Source of the DNA: an uncultured Flavobacteriaceae bacterium
GTDB taxonomy: Bacteria; Bacteroidota; Bacteroidia; Flavobacteriales; Flavobacteriaceae
Direction: 5' to 3'
DNA: 64,000 nt
Assembly: GCA_947494565.1 (NCBI GenBank)
Contig: CANLVG010000003.1
Span: forward strand, 372,001-436,000
In this document: in pieces, positions 1 through 8,755 of the stretch
Layout: every line of letters starts with the position of its first letter
Numbering within the stretch: position 1 is the first letter of the stretch
Notes under the pieces: model-generated
The model's database searches: none
Seen by the model: only the letters and a program-made list of their open reading frames with translations
What the model was told of the DNA's origin: nothing
Translations under genes and position numbers: made by a program

Positions 1-632
1 ATTTATTGAACGTTTCCGATGTGGTCACACTCCACATCGATGACAATAAAGCCAATAAAAATTTCATCGGCGAACGTGAAATCAACCAAATGAAGCATGG
101 TGCGATCTTCGTCAATCTGGCTAGAGGTTTTGTCGTGGATATCGAGGCGCTCGCGAATGCTTTAAAATCGGGAAAAATCGGGGGTGCGGCCATCGACGTG
201 TACCCTGAAGAGCCACGAAGTAATGGTGAGTTTAAGACCCAACTACAAGGATTGGACAACGTCATTTTGACACCGCATATTGGAGGAAGTACTGAGGAGG
301 CACAACGCGATATTGCGGATTTCGTTCCTAACAAGATTATGGATTACATCAATTCGGGCAATACGGTAGATGCCGTGAATTTTCCGAATATCAGACTTCC
401 GAAACAGCGAAACGCCCATCGATTTTTGCATATACATAGAAATGTTCCTGGCGTGATGGCCAAGATCAACGAAGTATCGGCGACCTATGAGATGAACATT
501 TTAGGTCAATACCTATCTACCGATAACGAAGTGGGGTATGTGATTACTGATTTGGACAAAGAGTACAACAAAGATGTCATTAAGGCCCTAAAGAAAGTCG
601 AAAACACCATCAAGTTTAGGGTGCTGTATTAA
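1..632 (+). CDS. serA: D-3-phosphoglycerate dehydrogenase, C-terminal part (cut by window edge)
   Basis: First enzyme of the phosphorylated serine pathway, oxidising 3-phosphoglycerate with NAD. The visible ~210 residues begin inside the NAD-binding domain (NVSDVVTLHIDDN, then GAIFVNLARG and the conserved AAIDVYPEEP), followed by LTPHIGGSTEEAQ with the catalytic His. The last ~75 residues, from about NAHRFLHIHRNVPG, form an ACT domain, the usual place for serine feedback. The reading frame is open to the left edge, so the TTG at 6 is not the real start. The next gene, rlmH, runs toward it from the other strand. Confidence 0.93.
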   Translation, partial: LLNVSDVVTLHIDDNKANKNFIGEREINQMKHGAIFVNLARGFVVDIEALANALKSGKIGGAAIDVYPEEPRSNGEFKTQLQGLDNVILTPHIGGSTEEAQRDIADFVPNKIMDYINSGNTVDAVNFPNIRLPKQRNAHRFLHIHRNVPGVMAKINEVSATYEMNILGQYLSTDNEVGYVITDLDKEYNKDVIKALKKVENTIKFRVLY

Positions 633-660
633 ACGTTTTAACCACAGAAAAACGGTTTTT

Positions 661-1134
661 TCACCTGTGATGATATGGCTCGTTCTTAAGAATGGTCAAT
701 GCGCGATAGATTTGTTCCACAACGAAGAGTCGGATCATCTGGTGTGAAAAGGTCATTTTTGAGAGACTAATTTTACCTTGTGCTTTTTGGTATACCGCAT
801 CACTGAATCCATAAGGGCCGCCGATAACAAAAACCAATCTTTTGATACCTGAATTCATCTTCTTTTGAAGATAGTTCGAAAAATCGATAGATGAGTAGTG
901 CGTTCCGTTTTCATCCAGTAAGAGCATCACATCCGTTGCTTCTATTTTCTTAAGAATATTCTCGCCTTCCTTGACCTTTTGCTGGCTTTCGGATAAGTTT
1001 TTAGCATTTTTGATATCCGGAATACTGTCCAACTCGAATTTGATATAATGCTTTAATCGTCCTTCATAGGTGTTAATCAATTCAAGTAAGGCCTTACTGT
1101 CCGTTTTGCCGACAGCGATTAGTTTGATGGTCAT
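661..1134 (-). CDS. rlmH: 23S rRNA (pseudouridine-1915-N3)-methyltransferase RlmH
   Basis: SPOUT-class methyltransferase that methylates pseudouridine 1915 in helix 69 of 23S rRNA, using SAM. The 157 residues match the usual family length. The N-terminus MTIKLIAVGKT, the central LLLDENGTHYSS, the glycine-rich FVIGGPYGFS knot loop and the C-terminal SHQMIRLFVVEQIYRA are all characteristic. The start is a clear ATG, and a TAnnTTTG promoter box lies only four bases upstream of it. Converges with serA, with 28 bp between the stops. Confidence 0.95.
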   Translation of the reverse strand: MTIKLIAVGKTDSKALLELINTYEGRLKHYIKFELDSIPDIKNAKNLSESQQKVKEGENILKKIEATDVMLLLDENGTHYSSIDFSNYLQKKMNSGIKRLVFVIGGPYGFSDAVYQKAQGKISLSKMTFSHQMIRLFVVEQIYRALTILKNEPYHHR

Positions 1135-1138
1135 GCTT

Positions 1139-1146
1139 CAAAGTTA
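1139..1146 (-). promoter_or_regulatory. Bacteroidota -7 box upstream of rlmH
   Basis: TAACTTTG on the minus strand matches the TAnnTTTG consensus. Only AAGC separates it from the rlmH ATG, so transcription would begin at or inside the start codon. It may be a leaderless promoter or a chance match. Confidence 0.4.
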
Positions 1147-1220
1147 AAGGAATTTCTTTTGGGGTATCTACAATAAGTTAGGGCTCATTTCATAAATTAG
1201 CGCAAAGCAAAGACCGGTAT

Positions 1221-2078
1221 ATGATTACACAAGAACAATTCCAAAAAGAAGTTGACTTGATCATTGAAAATGCCATTCGCGAGGATGTGGGTGATGGAGA
1301 CCATAGTTCACTCTCCTGTATCCCCGAATCGGCCTTGGGAAAAGCCAAACTATTGGTGAAAGATGAAGGAGTTATTGCCGGGATCGATTTTGCGAAACAG
1401 GTTTTTGCCTATGTTGACCCTCAAATGGAAGTTGAGGTATTGCTGTCAGATGGGGCTGAAGTCAAGTATGGCGATATTGCCTTTTACGTGACCGGAAGCT
1501 CGCAGAATATCCTGAAAGCTGAACGATTGGTTTTGAACGCCATGCAACGTATGAGTGCTATCGCCACCAAAACCCGCTCCTTTGTAGATTTGCTGGAGGG
1601 TACCTCGACTAAAATATTGGATACTAGAAAGACTACCCCGGGAATACGGGCCTTGGAAAAATGGGCAGTAAAAATAGGAGGAGGGGAAAACCATAGATTC
1701 GCTTTGTACGATATGATAATGCTGAAAGACAATCATATCGATTTTGCAGGAGGGATCACAAAGGCCATTGAAAAGACCAAGGCTTATTTGAAAAAGACCC
1801 ACCGTGACCTCAAAATCATCGTAGAGGCTCGAAATTTGACCGAGATCGAAGAAATATTGCAATCCGAGGGAGTGTACCGAATACTTATCGACAATTTCAA
1901 CTATGAAGATACCCGTACGGCCGTAGCATTGATAGGTGAAACCTGTCTTACCGAATCTTCAGGCGGCATCAATGAGCGAACGATTCGGGCCTATGCCGAA
2001 TGTGGTGTGGATTATATTTCCTCGGGTGCATTGACCCATTCCGTTCACAACATGGATTTGAGCCTTAAAGCCGTATAG
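1221..2078 (+). CDS. nadC: Nicotinate-nucleotide pyrophosphorylase (carboxylating)
   Basis: Quinolinate phosphoribosyltransferase: quinolinate + PRPP gives nicotinate mononucleotide, CO2 and PPi, in de novo NAD synthesis. The 285 residues cover the whole family: N-terminal REDVGDGDHSS, the central LNAMQRMSAIATKTR helix, DTRKTTPGIRALEKWAVKIGGG with the PRPP-binding Arg/Lys, LKDNHIDFAGG, and the closing VDYISSGALTHSV. It starts at ATG 1221. The YihY gene follows after 4 bp, so the two are probably co-transcribed. No nadA or nadB is nearby. Confidence 0.96.
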   Translation: MITQEQFQKEVDLIIENAIREDVGDGDHSSLSCIPESALGKAKLLVKDEGVIAGIDFAKQVFAYVDPQMEVEVLLSDGAEVKYGDIAFYVTGSSQNILKAERLVLNAMQRMSAIATKTRSFVDLLEGTSTKILDTRKTTPGIRALEKWAVKIGGGENHRFALYDMIMLKDNHIDFAGGITKAIEKTKAYLKKTHRDLKIIVEARNLTEIEEILQSEGVYRILIDNFNYEDTRTAVALIGETCLTESSGGINERTIRAYAECGVDYISSGALTHSVHNMDLSLKAV

Positions 2079-2082
2079 ATAG

Positions 2083-3063
2083 ATGTCTAAGGAAATCGAA
2101 GAAAAACTTGATAAGATTCCAGTCCTGAAATGGCTCGTCCGTTTATTGAAAAGTTTACGACTTCCTGGTTTTGAAGGACTTTCCATTTATGATTTGATCG
2201 AGATGTATATTCGAGGCATTGTCGAAGGAGCACTTTCTACACGTGCTAGTTCCATTGCCTTTAGTCTGTTTTTGGCGTTGTTTCCCCTGCTAATTTTCAT
2301 GTTGACCTTGGTACCCTTTCTCATATCGATTTTCAATCTTCAAAACACTGGTTTTGATGAGAACTTCCCGGCTTTTCTCGAGTCGTTCTTGCCGACTGCG
2401 ACAGGTGACTATTTTGAACAAATCTATCAACAGATCAAAGACCAAAGACGCCCGGGACTACTATCATCGACCTTTGTGATATCTATTTTTTTAATGGCAA
2501 ATGGGGTCAATGCCATTTTTGGTGGATTTGAAAATTCGTATCATGTAAACCTTACCCGTAATTTTTTTAAGCAGTATGCCTATGCCCTGATGGTGGGGCT
2601 GATCCTTTCCATTTTGATCATTATAGGCTTCGTCGCCTTCGTTTATTTTGAGGTCTACGTACTGCGCTACTTAAGTGAGTTTGCTGCCCGACAAGGTGGT
2701 TATGTTTTAGGGGAAGATGATATTGTAGGGGTGCAGATCGCTAAATTCCTTTTCTTTATCATCCTTTCTTATTTGACCACCGCCACCCTCTATTATTTTG
2801 GAACCGCCGAGGGAAAACAGGCACGATTTTTTTCCGCGGGAGCCTTGATGACGACTCTTTTGTTTATTTTGACGTCTTACTTATTCGGGGTATATGTAGA
2901 GAAGTTCGCACGTTATAACGAATTGTATGGTGCTTTAGGAGGATTATTGATATTAATGGTCTACATCTGGTTAAATTCGAATATCTTGCTGCTCGGGTTT
3001 GAACTGAACGCCTCCCTGAATTGGCTCAGAAGAAATTATGACAAGGATGCAAAAAAAGGTTAA
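2083..3063 (+). CDS. YihY/BrkB-family inner membrane protein
   Basis: A 326-residue integral membrane protein of the YihY (UPF0761) family, once wrongly called ribonuclease BN. The family signatures are ASSIAFSLFLALFPLLIF in the first membrane segment and the later YLFGVYVEKFARYNELYGALGG followed by a hydrophobic helix and an asparagine-rich turn. About six membrane segments can be read. The molecular role of the family is unknown. It sits 4 bp after nadC, and its 3' end overlaps the next gene by 26 bp, suggesting translational coupling. Confidence 0.88.
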   Translation: MSKEIEEKLDKIPVLKWLVRLLKSLRLPGFEGLSIYDLIEMYIRGIVEGALSTRASSIAFSLFLALFPLLIFMLTLVPFLISIFNLQNTGFDENFPAFLESFLPTATGDYFEQIYQQIKDQRRPGLLSSTFVISIFLMANGVNAIFGGFENSYHVNLTRNFFKQYAYALMVGLILSILIIIGFVAFVYFEVYVLRYLSEFAARQGGYVLGEDDIVGVQIAKFLFFIILSYLTTATLYYFGTAEGKQARFFSAGALMTTLLFILTSYLFGVYVEKFARYNELYGALGGLLILMVYIWLNSNILLLGFELNASLNWLRRNYDKDAKKG

Positions 3064-3484
3064 ACTAGTACTGTTTTTTTTCTGTTTGGGGATGTGGTTC
3101 TGCAATGCACAAAGTGTTTTTGGAAGATGGAAGACAATCGATGATAGAACTGGAAATCCAAAGGGAATCATAGAAATCTATCAGAAAGACGGATTGATGT
3201 ACGGAAAAATTCTTAAAATAGTCGAGAAGGGAAAAGAAAATGCCGTTTGCATTAAGTGCGATGGTGATTTAAAGGACAAACCGGTGGTGGGTATGACCAT
3301 CATCAAGGATGGTAAGAAGAACGACGATAATGAGTGGAAAGGAAAATTCTTATTCGATCCCGAACAGGCCATGACCTTTAGATTCAAAATTTGGCTCAAT
3401 CCTGACGATCCAAATGAACTCAAAGTTCGCGGATATTTAGCTTTCCTATATCGAACACAAACCTGGCTGCGCTACAAAGGCTAG
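3038..3484 (+). CDS. DUF2147 secreted protein
   Basis: A 148-residue exported protein with an N-terminal signal peptide (LVLFFFCLGMWFCNAQ) and a DUF2147 beta-barrel-like body: GRWKTIDDRTGNPKGIIEIY, LKDKPVVGMTIIKD and the closing VRGYLAFLYRTQTWLR. DUF2147 is probably lipocalin-like and its ligand is unknown. Two in-frame ATGs (3038 and 3047) both lie inside the YihY gene. Either start makes the two genes overlap, and the later one gives a more typical signal peptide. priA follows after 14 bp. Confidence 0.85.
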   Translation: MTRMQKKVKLVLFFFCLGMWFCNAQSVFGRWKTIDDRTGNPKGIIEIYQKDGLMYGKILKIVEKGKENAVCIKCDGDLKDKPVVGMTIIKDGKKNDDNEWKGKFLFDPEQAMTFRFKIWLNPDDPNELKVRGYLAFLYRTQTWLRYKG

Positions 3485-3498
3485 AAGAGGGGAGGGCT

Positions 3499-5955
3499 AT
3501 GCAACAGTTCATCGATGTAGTTTTACCGATTCCTCTTGAGAAACTGTTCACCTATGCCATTAGTCAAGAGGAGGCTGAGTTCTTGCGACCTGGTATGCGT
3601 GTGGCTGTTCCTTTTGGGAAATCAAAAATTTATACGGCTCTAGTGCATCATGTGCATGCTTCACCTCCATTGGCATATGATCCCAAGGAAATTCATCAGA
3701 TTTTAGGGGAGCAACCGCTGGTGAACAGCATACAATTGCAGCATTGGCATTGGATAGCCAAGTATTACATGTGTACTCTTGGCGAAGTCTTCCGTAGTGC
3801 CGTTCCAAGTGCTTTTCTTTTGGAAAGTGAAACCCTGATACTCAAAAACGATCGAGTAGCGGTGGATGAAATGAATCTCAAAGATGATGAATTCTTGGTC
3901 TATGAAGCCCTTCAACACCAATCTTCACTAAAAGTCCATGAGGTAAGCGCAATTGTAGAACGAAAAAATGTACTCCCCATTTTGAATCGATTGATAGAAA
4001 AAAATGTCATTCTGTTGAAGGAGGAGTTATACGAACAATACAAACCCAAGCTGGTTCGCTTTGTCAAATTGGCCGACGCCCATGCTTCAGAGAAAGACCT
4101 TGAAAACCTCTTGCAATCGTTGACTAGGGCTCCAAAGCAGAGTCAAGTGATACTGTCGTTATTTCAATTAAACGCATCGCAGGAAAAGCCCATTAAGGTA
4201 ACGGAATTGGAAAGGGCCAGTGGCGGTTCCAAGGCGGTCATTAAATCATTGGTCGGCAAGGGTATTTTGGAAGAATATTTTATACGTACCGACCGGGTAA
4301 CCTATGATGATGGACAAGGCGGTCATGAGGTGAAGACTTTGAACCCCTATCAAGAAGAGGCACTGACCGCTATTAAAAACTCTTTTGAAAGCGAAAAAGT
4401 GACCTTACTTCGTGGGGTCACTTCCTCGGGTAAGACCGAGGTCTATGTCAAACTCATTGAGCAGTGCATTTCAAGAGGAAAACAGGCTTTATATCTTCTT
4501 CCTGAAATTGCCTTGACCACTCAACTGATAGGCCGTTTACAAGAGTATTTTGGCGCTAAGGTTTCCGTTTACCATTCGAAGTATAGTATACAAGAACGGG
4601 TGGAAGTTTGGAACAATGTACTTGAAAACAAGCAAAAAGCGCAAGTAGTGATCGGTGCGCGCTCTGCGCTGTTCTTACCTTTTTTGCATTTGGGACTCAT
4701 TATCATTGATGAAGAACATGAAGGTTCGTTTAAGCAGTTCGATCCCGCTCCCCGGTACCACGCTCGTGATGCCGCCATAGTTTTAGGCAACCTGCATAAG
4801 GCTAATGTGCTGTTGGGCTCGGCGACACCGAGTATCGAAAGTTTCTACAACGTAGCGAAAGGTAAATACGGTTACGCCGAAATTACTTGTAGGTATGGCG
4901 ATGTGGTAATGCCCGATATTGAATTGGTCGATATTAAGGAACAAACACGAAAGAAACGAATGAAGGGGCACTTCTCCGAGCGTCTTATGGAAGAGATTAC
5001 CACAACGCTGGAAGAAGGCCTACAAGTCATTCTATTTCAAAATCGGCGGGGGTATGCACCGATCGTTGAATGCACCACTTGCGGACATTCGCCCCAATGC
5101 CCCAATTGTGATGTTAGTCTGACCTATCACCAGTATAGAAAGCAGCTGCGTTGCCATTATTGCGGCTATCATATGGCCTTGCAAGAAAGCTGCCAGGCTT
5201 GCGGGAGTCCTACACTGGATACCAAGGGTTTCGGGACGGAACAAGTTGAACAGGAAATAGGGCAGCTCTTTCCCGATGCGAAAGTGGGTCGGATGGATTT
5301 GGATACTACCCGGGGAAAACATGGATATGAAAAGATAATCACGGCTTTTGAACAACAGGAATTGGATATTTTGGTCGGTACGCAAATGCTCACCAAAGGC
5401 CTCGATTTTAGGAATGTCAACTTAGTGGGCATCATGAATGCCGATTCGTTGTTGAACTTTCCGGATTACAGAGCACATGAGCGTGCATTCCAATTATTGA
5501 CCCAAGTGGCCGGTAGGGCAGGGAGAACCAAGAAAAGAGGTAAGGTCATCATACAGAGTTATAACCCCTACCATCAAATTTTGAAGCAAGTGTCCACACA
5601 TTCCTACGATGAAATGTTCAAAGAACAGTTGTATGAACGCGAGCAGTATAAGTATCCGCCCATCAACAAGATTATCAAGATTACCTTGAAGCATAAGGAG
5701 TACAATAAACTGAACGAAGCGGCAGAATGGTTTTCCAAATCATTACGCAATGTTTTTGGAGGAAGTGTTCTTGGTCCTGAATACCCGCCTGTGGCTCGCA
5801 TACGAAATCAGTATTTGAAGAACATCATCGTAAAAATCAATCAAGACCAGTCCCTTCCAAAGACAAAGAACAGTATCCGCAGAATCGAAAAATCATTTAA
5901 GTCGATTTCGTTTTACCGTAGCGTGCGGGTCATTTACAATGTGGATCATATTTAA
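3499..5955 (+). CDS. priA: Primosomal protein N' (replication restart helicase PriA)
   Basis: 3'-5' DNA helicase that reloads the replisome at stalled forks. The 818 residues carry the N-terminal 3'BD (QFIDVVLPIPLEKLFTYAI), Walker A GVTSSGKTEVY, the DEEH box in IIIDEEHEGSFKQ, and the family's two zinc-binding clusters (CTTCGHSPQCPNC, then CHYCGYHM and CQACGS). Helicase motifs V and VI follow (GTQMLTKGLDF, TQVAGRAGR). The C-terminus is complete. A perfect palindromic terminator lies ~75 bp downstream. Confidence 0.97.
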   Translation: MQQFIDVVLPIPLEKLFTYAISQEEAEFLRPGMRVAVPFGKSKIYTALVHHVHASPPLAYDPKEIHQILGEQPLVNSIQLQHWHWIAKYYMCTLGEVFRSAVPSAFLLESETLILKNDRVAVDEMNLKDDEFLVYEALQHQSSLKVHEVSAIVERKNVLPILNRLIEKNVILLKEELYEQYKPKLVRFVKLADAHASEKDLENLLQSLTRAPKQSQVILSLFQLNASQEKPIKVTELERASGGSKAVIKSLVGKGILEEYFIRTDRVTYDDGQGGHEVKTLNPYQEEALTAIKNSFESEKVTLLRGVTSSGKTEVYVKLIEQCISRGKQALYLLPEIALTTQLIGRLQEYFGAKVSVYHSKYSIQERVEVWNNVLENKQKAQVVIGARSALFLPFLHLGLIIIDEEHEGSFKQFDPAPRYHARDAAIVLGNLHKANVLLGSATPSIESFYNVAKGKYGYAEITCRYGDVVMPDIELVDIKEQTRKKRMKGHFSERLMEEITTTLEEGLQVILFQNRRGYAPIVECTTCGHSPQCPNCDVSLTYHQYRKQLRCHYCGYHMALQESCQACGSPTLDTKGFGTEQVEQEIGQLFPDAKVGRMDLDTTRGKHGYEKIITAFEQQELDILVGTQMLTKGLDFRNVNLVGIMNADSLLNFPDYRAHERAFQLLTQVAGRAGRTKKRGKVIIQSYNPYHQILKQVSTHSYDEMFKEQLYEREQYKYPPINKIIKITLKHKEYNKLNEAAEWFSKSLRNVFGGSVLGPEYPPVARIRNQYLKNIIVKINQDQSLPKTKNSIRRIEKSFKSISFYRSVRVIYNVDHI

Positions 5956-6031
5956 AGAGGTCCGCTAGGGCAACTGGGTAAGTCGTTGAACCAGGGAAAG
6001 TAGATTCTTCGAAAAGAGGACACAAAAAAAG

Positions 6032-6061
6032 AAAACCGATGGTCATATGACCATCGGTTTT
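6032..6061. terminator. Bidirectional terminator between priA and the LytTR regulator
   Basis: A perfect 30-bp palindrome: AAAACCGATGGTCAT followed directly by its reverse complement. It has A-runs on the left and T-runs on the right, so it can end transcripts from both converging genes. Confidence 0.85.
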
Positions 6062-6086
6062 CTGTATAAGTTTATGTCGTTGAAAC

Positions 6087-6779
6087 TTAGACGTTACTTA
6101 GCGCTTCGGCCAATTCGGTCTTTTTGTTTCGGCTCAATGGAATAGATCTTCCACTGACTTCAACATTTTTGCTATTGAATTTCTCAACTTTTTCGAGATT
6201 CACGATATACGACTTGTGAATTCTCAAAAACTTCTCTTCCGGCAATTGCTTTTCGAAAGACTTCATTGTTGATAAAATAACGATATTGGCCTCATCTGTA
6301 ACTAGTTTGATGTAGTCACCTAAGGCTTCTATCCATTTGATATCGTTTAAGATAACCTTTCTTTTCTTTAGGTTACTCTTGACAAAGATATGCTCTTCGT
6401 CTTCATGCACTCGGTGCATTTGTTCATACTTGGCTACTGCGCGACGAACGGAAGCATCAAAACGCGCCATCGTAATAGGCTTGTGCAAATAATCCGTAAC
6501 ATCATAATCAAAAGCCTTGAGGGCATAATCGGGTTTTCCGGTAATCAAAATTACCTGAGGGCTGTTTTCAAGGGATTCGAGTAGGTCAAATCCATTGATT
6601 ATAGGCATTTCAACATCTAAGAAGATCAAGTCGATCTCGTTGTTTTTAATGCCGTTTTTCGCCTCGATTGCGTTGCTGTATTCGGCCACCATAGCTAAAT
6701 TCGGATGATTGTTTACCAATTTGGCGACTGCCATCCGCTGCATTGATGAATCGTCTACGATAATACTTCGTAATTTCAT
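6087..6779 (-). CDS. LytTR-family response regulator
   Basis: A 230-residue two-component response regulator. Residues 1-120 are a CheY-like receiver: acidic pair near RSIIVDDSSMQR, phospho-acceptor Asp in DLIFLDVEMPIINGF, Thr in LITGKPDYALKAF, Lys in VTDYLHKPI. Residues ~130-230 are a LytTR DNA-binding domain (WIEALGDYIKLVTDE, FLRIHKSYIVNLEKVEKF, IPLSRNKKTEL). No sensor kinase is adjacent, so the partner is unknown. It is divergent from rpsF. Confidence 0.93.
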   Translation of the reverse strand: MKLRSIIVDDSSMQRMAVAKLVNNHPNLAMVAEYSNAIEAKNGIKNNEIDLIFLDVEMPIINGFDLLESLENSPQVILITGKPDYALKAFDYDVTDYLHKPITMARFDASVRRAVAKYEQMHRVHEDEEHIFVKSNLKKRKVILNDIKWIEALGDYIKLVTDEANIVILSTMKSFEKQLPEEKFLRIHKSYIVNLEKVEKFNSKNVEVSGRSIPLSRNKKTELAEALSNV

Positions 6780-6838
6780 AAATGGGTTGATTTGTGGGGT
6801 TAAATCATCGACAAATTACTTAAAAAACCTGTTGAACT

Positions 6839-6852
6839 ACAACTAAAGTTGT
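6839..6852. repeat. Short inverted repeat between the LytTR regulator and rpsF
   Basis: ACAACT and AGTTGT flank a two-base centre, a perfect dyad in the 244-bp divergent intergenic region, ~60 bp upstream of the LytTR gene. It could be an operator, but there is no direct evidence. Confidence 0.4.
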
Positions 6853-6991
6853 AAACACGGTACGGTTTTCTGTGTAAAAGGTAAATGACATAAGTTTGAG
6901 ATTTGGGTTTAGGTTAAGCTTATTTTTAATGATTCATTCCATATATAACGAAGATTTTTCCGTTTTCTTGTGGGACGACGTAAATTATTAT

Positions 6992-6999
6992 TATTTTTG
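6992..6999 (+). promoter_or_regulatory. -7 box of the rpsF-rpsR-rplI operon
   Basis: TATTTTTG fits TAnnTTTG, with a TTG-containing -33 region about 22 bp upstream. It would give a leader of roughly 18 nt before the rpsF ATG. Confidence 0.65.
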
Positions 7000-7023
7000 C
7001 ACTCCTTTTAAATAAATTAATAT

Positions 7024-7365
7024 ATGAATCATTACGAAACTGTTTTCATTTTGAATCCCGTTCTATCTGACTCGCAGATAGAGGAAACAGTTAAGAAATT
7101 TGAAGATTTCTTAATTAAGAATGGTGCCAAAATGGTAGCCAAAGAGAATTGGGGGCTAAAGAAATTAGCCTATGCCATACAACACAAGAAAAGTGGTTTC
7201 TATCACTTGTTCGAATTTACCGCACCTGGTGAGATCCTTACTCCTTATGAGCAGGAGTTTTCCAGGGACGAACGTATCATGCGTTTTTTGACGGTAAAAC
7301 TAGACAAACACGCCGTCGCGTGGGCAGAGAAAAGAAGAACAAGATTAAAAACAGCTAAAGCTTAA
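7024..7365 (+). CDS. rpsF: 30S ribosomal protein S6
   Basis: Small-subunit protein that binds the 16S rRNA central domain together with S18. The 113 residues show the S6 pattern: [39 protein letters not shown], and the basic end [20 protein letters not shown]. First gene of a three-gene operon; rpsR starts 5 bp after its stop, the usual bacterial order S6-S18-L9. Confidence 0.97.
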   Translation: MNHYETVFILNPVLSDSQIEETVKKFEDFLIKNGAKMVAKENWGLKKLAYAIQHKKSGFYHLFEFTAPGEILTPYEQEFSRDERIMRFLTVKLDKHAVAWAEKRRTRLKTAKA

Positions 7366-7370
7366 GTAGT

Positions 7371-7667
7371 ATGGCATCAATAGAACAACAGGCCAAAGGC
7401 AAAAAAGATGGGGAGATCAGATATCTAACCCCACTGAACATTGAAACCAATACCAAGAAAAAGTATTGTCGTTTCAAGAAAAACGGAATCAAGTACATCG
7501 ATTATAAGGATGCGGACTTCTTGATGATGTTGGTCAATGAGCAAGGTAAATTGTTACCTAGAAGACTTACCGGTACCTCCTTAAAATACCAAAGAAAGGT
7601 AGCACAGGCCGTTAAAAGAGCACGTCATCTTGCACTAATGCCCTATGTTGGCGATTTACTAAAATAA
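7371..7667 (+). CDS. rpsR: 30S ribosomal protein S18
   Basis: 98-residue basic protein that pairs with S6 on the platform of the 30S subunit. Recognised by [37 protein letters not shown] and [14 protein letters not shown]. The N-terminus ([20 protein letters not shown]) is the longer form usual in Bacteroidota. Middle gene of the operon; rplI follows after 13 bp. Confidence 0.97.
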   Translation: MASIEQQAKGKKDGEIRYLTPLNIETNTKKKYCRFKKNGIKYIDYKDADFLMMLVNEQGKLLPRRLTGTSLKYQRKVAQAVKRARHLALMPYVGDLLK

Positions 7668-7680
7668 AGATAAAGGAACG

Positions 7681-8130
7681 ATGGAAGTTATATTGAAAGA
7701 AGACGTTCAGAACCTAGGGTTCAAAGACGATTTAGTAAGCGTTAAAAACGGCTATGGAAGAAACTTTTTAATACCGAAAGGACTAGCCGCTTTGGCTACC
7801 CCCTCGGCAAAGAAAGTATTGGCCGAGAACTTGAGGCAGAGAGCCCACAAAGAGAAGAAAGTAGTTGATGCAGCGAATAAAACAGCTGAGGCGTTGAAAT
7901 CGCTAGAGTTGAAAATCGCCGCTAAAACTGGAGCGGGAGATAAATTATTCGGTTCAGTCACGACTATCGATTTAGCAGCCGCTTTGGAAAAAGAAGGCCA
8001 TGAAATCGACAAGAAATTCATCAGCATCAATGGCGGAACTGTAAAAAGAACCGGTCCGGCTAACGCGCAAGTCCGCTTGCATAGAGATGTCGTTGTCGAT
8101 TTTCCTTTTGAGGTAGTTGCAGAAAAGTAA
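7681..8130 (+). CDS. rplI: 50S ribosomal protein L9
   Basis: 149-residue large-subunit protein with two globular ends joined by a long helix. The N-terminal domain has VILKEDVQNLGFKDDLVSVKNGYGRNFLIPKGLA, stated here as the conserved segment from residue 3 to about 36 with key motif GYGRNFLIP. The helical linker runs to about residue 80, and the C-terminal domain contains KLFGSVTTIDLAAAL. Last gene of the operon, with a terminator 35 bp downstream. Confidence 0.97.
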   Translation: MEVILKEDVQNLGFKDDLVSVKNGYGRNFLIPKGLAALATPSAKKVLAENLRQRAHKEKKVVDAANKTAEALKSLELKIAAKTGAGDKLFGSVTTIDLAAALEKEGHEIDKKFISINGGTVKRTGPANAQVRLHRDVVVDFPFEVVAEK

Positions 8131-8164
8131 TTAGGTCACAAAGACATTGAAACAGAATGAACAC

Positions 8165-8192
8165 AAAAAGAGCTATGCATATAGCTCTTTTT
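8165..8192 (+). terminator. Terminator of the rpsF-rpsR-rplI operon
   Basis: Stem AAAAAGAGCTAT / ATAGCTCTTTTT around a GCAT loop, followed by more T residues. Confidence 0.88.
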
Positions 8193-8219
8193 TTTATGAA
8201 ATGATTTTACCGAAACGGA

Positions 8220-8696
8220 ATGAAATATACTAGACTTACAAAAGAACAACTCGAGGAACTACATGAAGAGTTCATCAACTTTTTGGCTACCCAATCGATA
8301 ACTGGGGAGGAATGGAAAACTCTGAAGAACGAAAAACCAGAGGTGGCGGAAGACGAAATCGACGTTTTCAGTGATTTGATCTGGGAAGGCGTATTGAGCA
8401 AGGTGGCGTATCTTGAAAATGTTTCCGCTCAGCAGATGCACCTTTTCTATTGTGCTGAAAAAGAAATGAAACTCTTTTCGGTAAAAGTTATGAATCCGGA
8501 AATCGACCTCACTTCAAACGAAGGATTCGGATGGTTCAAAAAGAACTGGCAATCCGACTTTGTGGAGTACCTTACCGCTTCAAAAGCTTATACAGAAGAT
8601 AAAAATTTGGATATTTTCAAGTTGATACAGCAGGGGGCGGTGATTACCAAAGGAGGTCTATATCAATGGTTCGAATCTATGATGGACACTCCTTAA
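8220..8696 (+). CDS. Flavobacterial conserved protein, probably DUF6495
   Basis: A 158-residue soluble acidic protein without signal peptide or membrane segment. It begins MKYTRLTKEQLEELHEEF and has NFLATQSITGEEW, a run of acidic residues at PEVAEDEIDVFSDLIWEG, and a W-rich end (GFGWFKKNWQSDFVEYL, GLYQWFESMM). It resembles a small uncharacterised family restricted to Flavobacteriia that I recall as DUF6495. No catalytic motif is evident and the function is unknown. It is usually a stand-alone gene, as here between the L9 terminator and hisS. Confidence 0.7.
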   Translation: MKYTRLTKEQLEELHEEFINFLATQSITGEEWKTLKNEKPEVAEDEIDVFSDLIWEGVLSKVAYLENVSAQQMHLFYCAEKEMKLFSVKVMNPEIDLTSNEGFGWFKKNWQSDFVEYLTASKAYTEDKNLDIFKLIQQGAVITKGGLYQWFESMMDTP

Positions 8697-8730
8697 ATAC
8701 CATGAACATGGTCATGACTTTCCAAACATC

Positions 8731-8738
8731 TATATTTG
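8731..8738 (+). promoter_or_regulatory. -7 box of hisS
   Basis: TATATTTG fits TAnnTTTG. It lies 17 bp upstream of the hisS ATG, giving a very short leader. Confidence 0.6.
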
Positions 8739-8755
8739 TAGTTTAATACTGATAA

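Noticed and set aside
643..668. Terminator between serA and rlmH
   Set aside because: Only a weak CACAG/CTGTG pairing with an A/T core that runs into the rlmH stop; not convincing.
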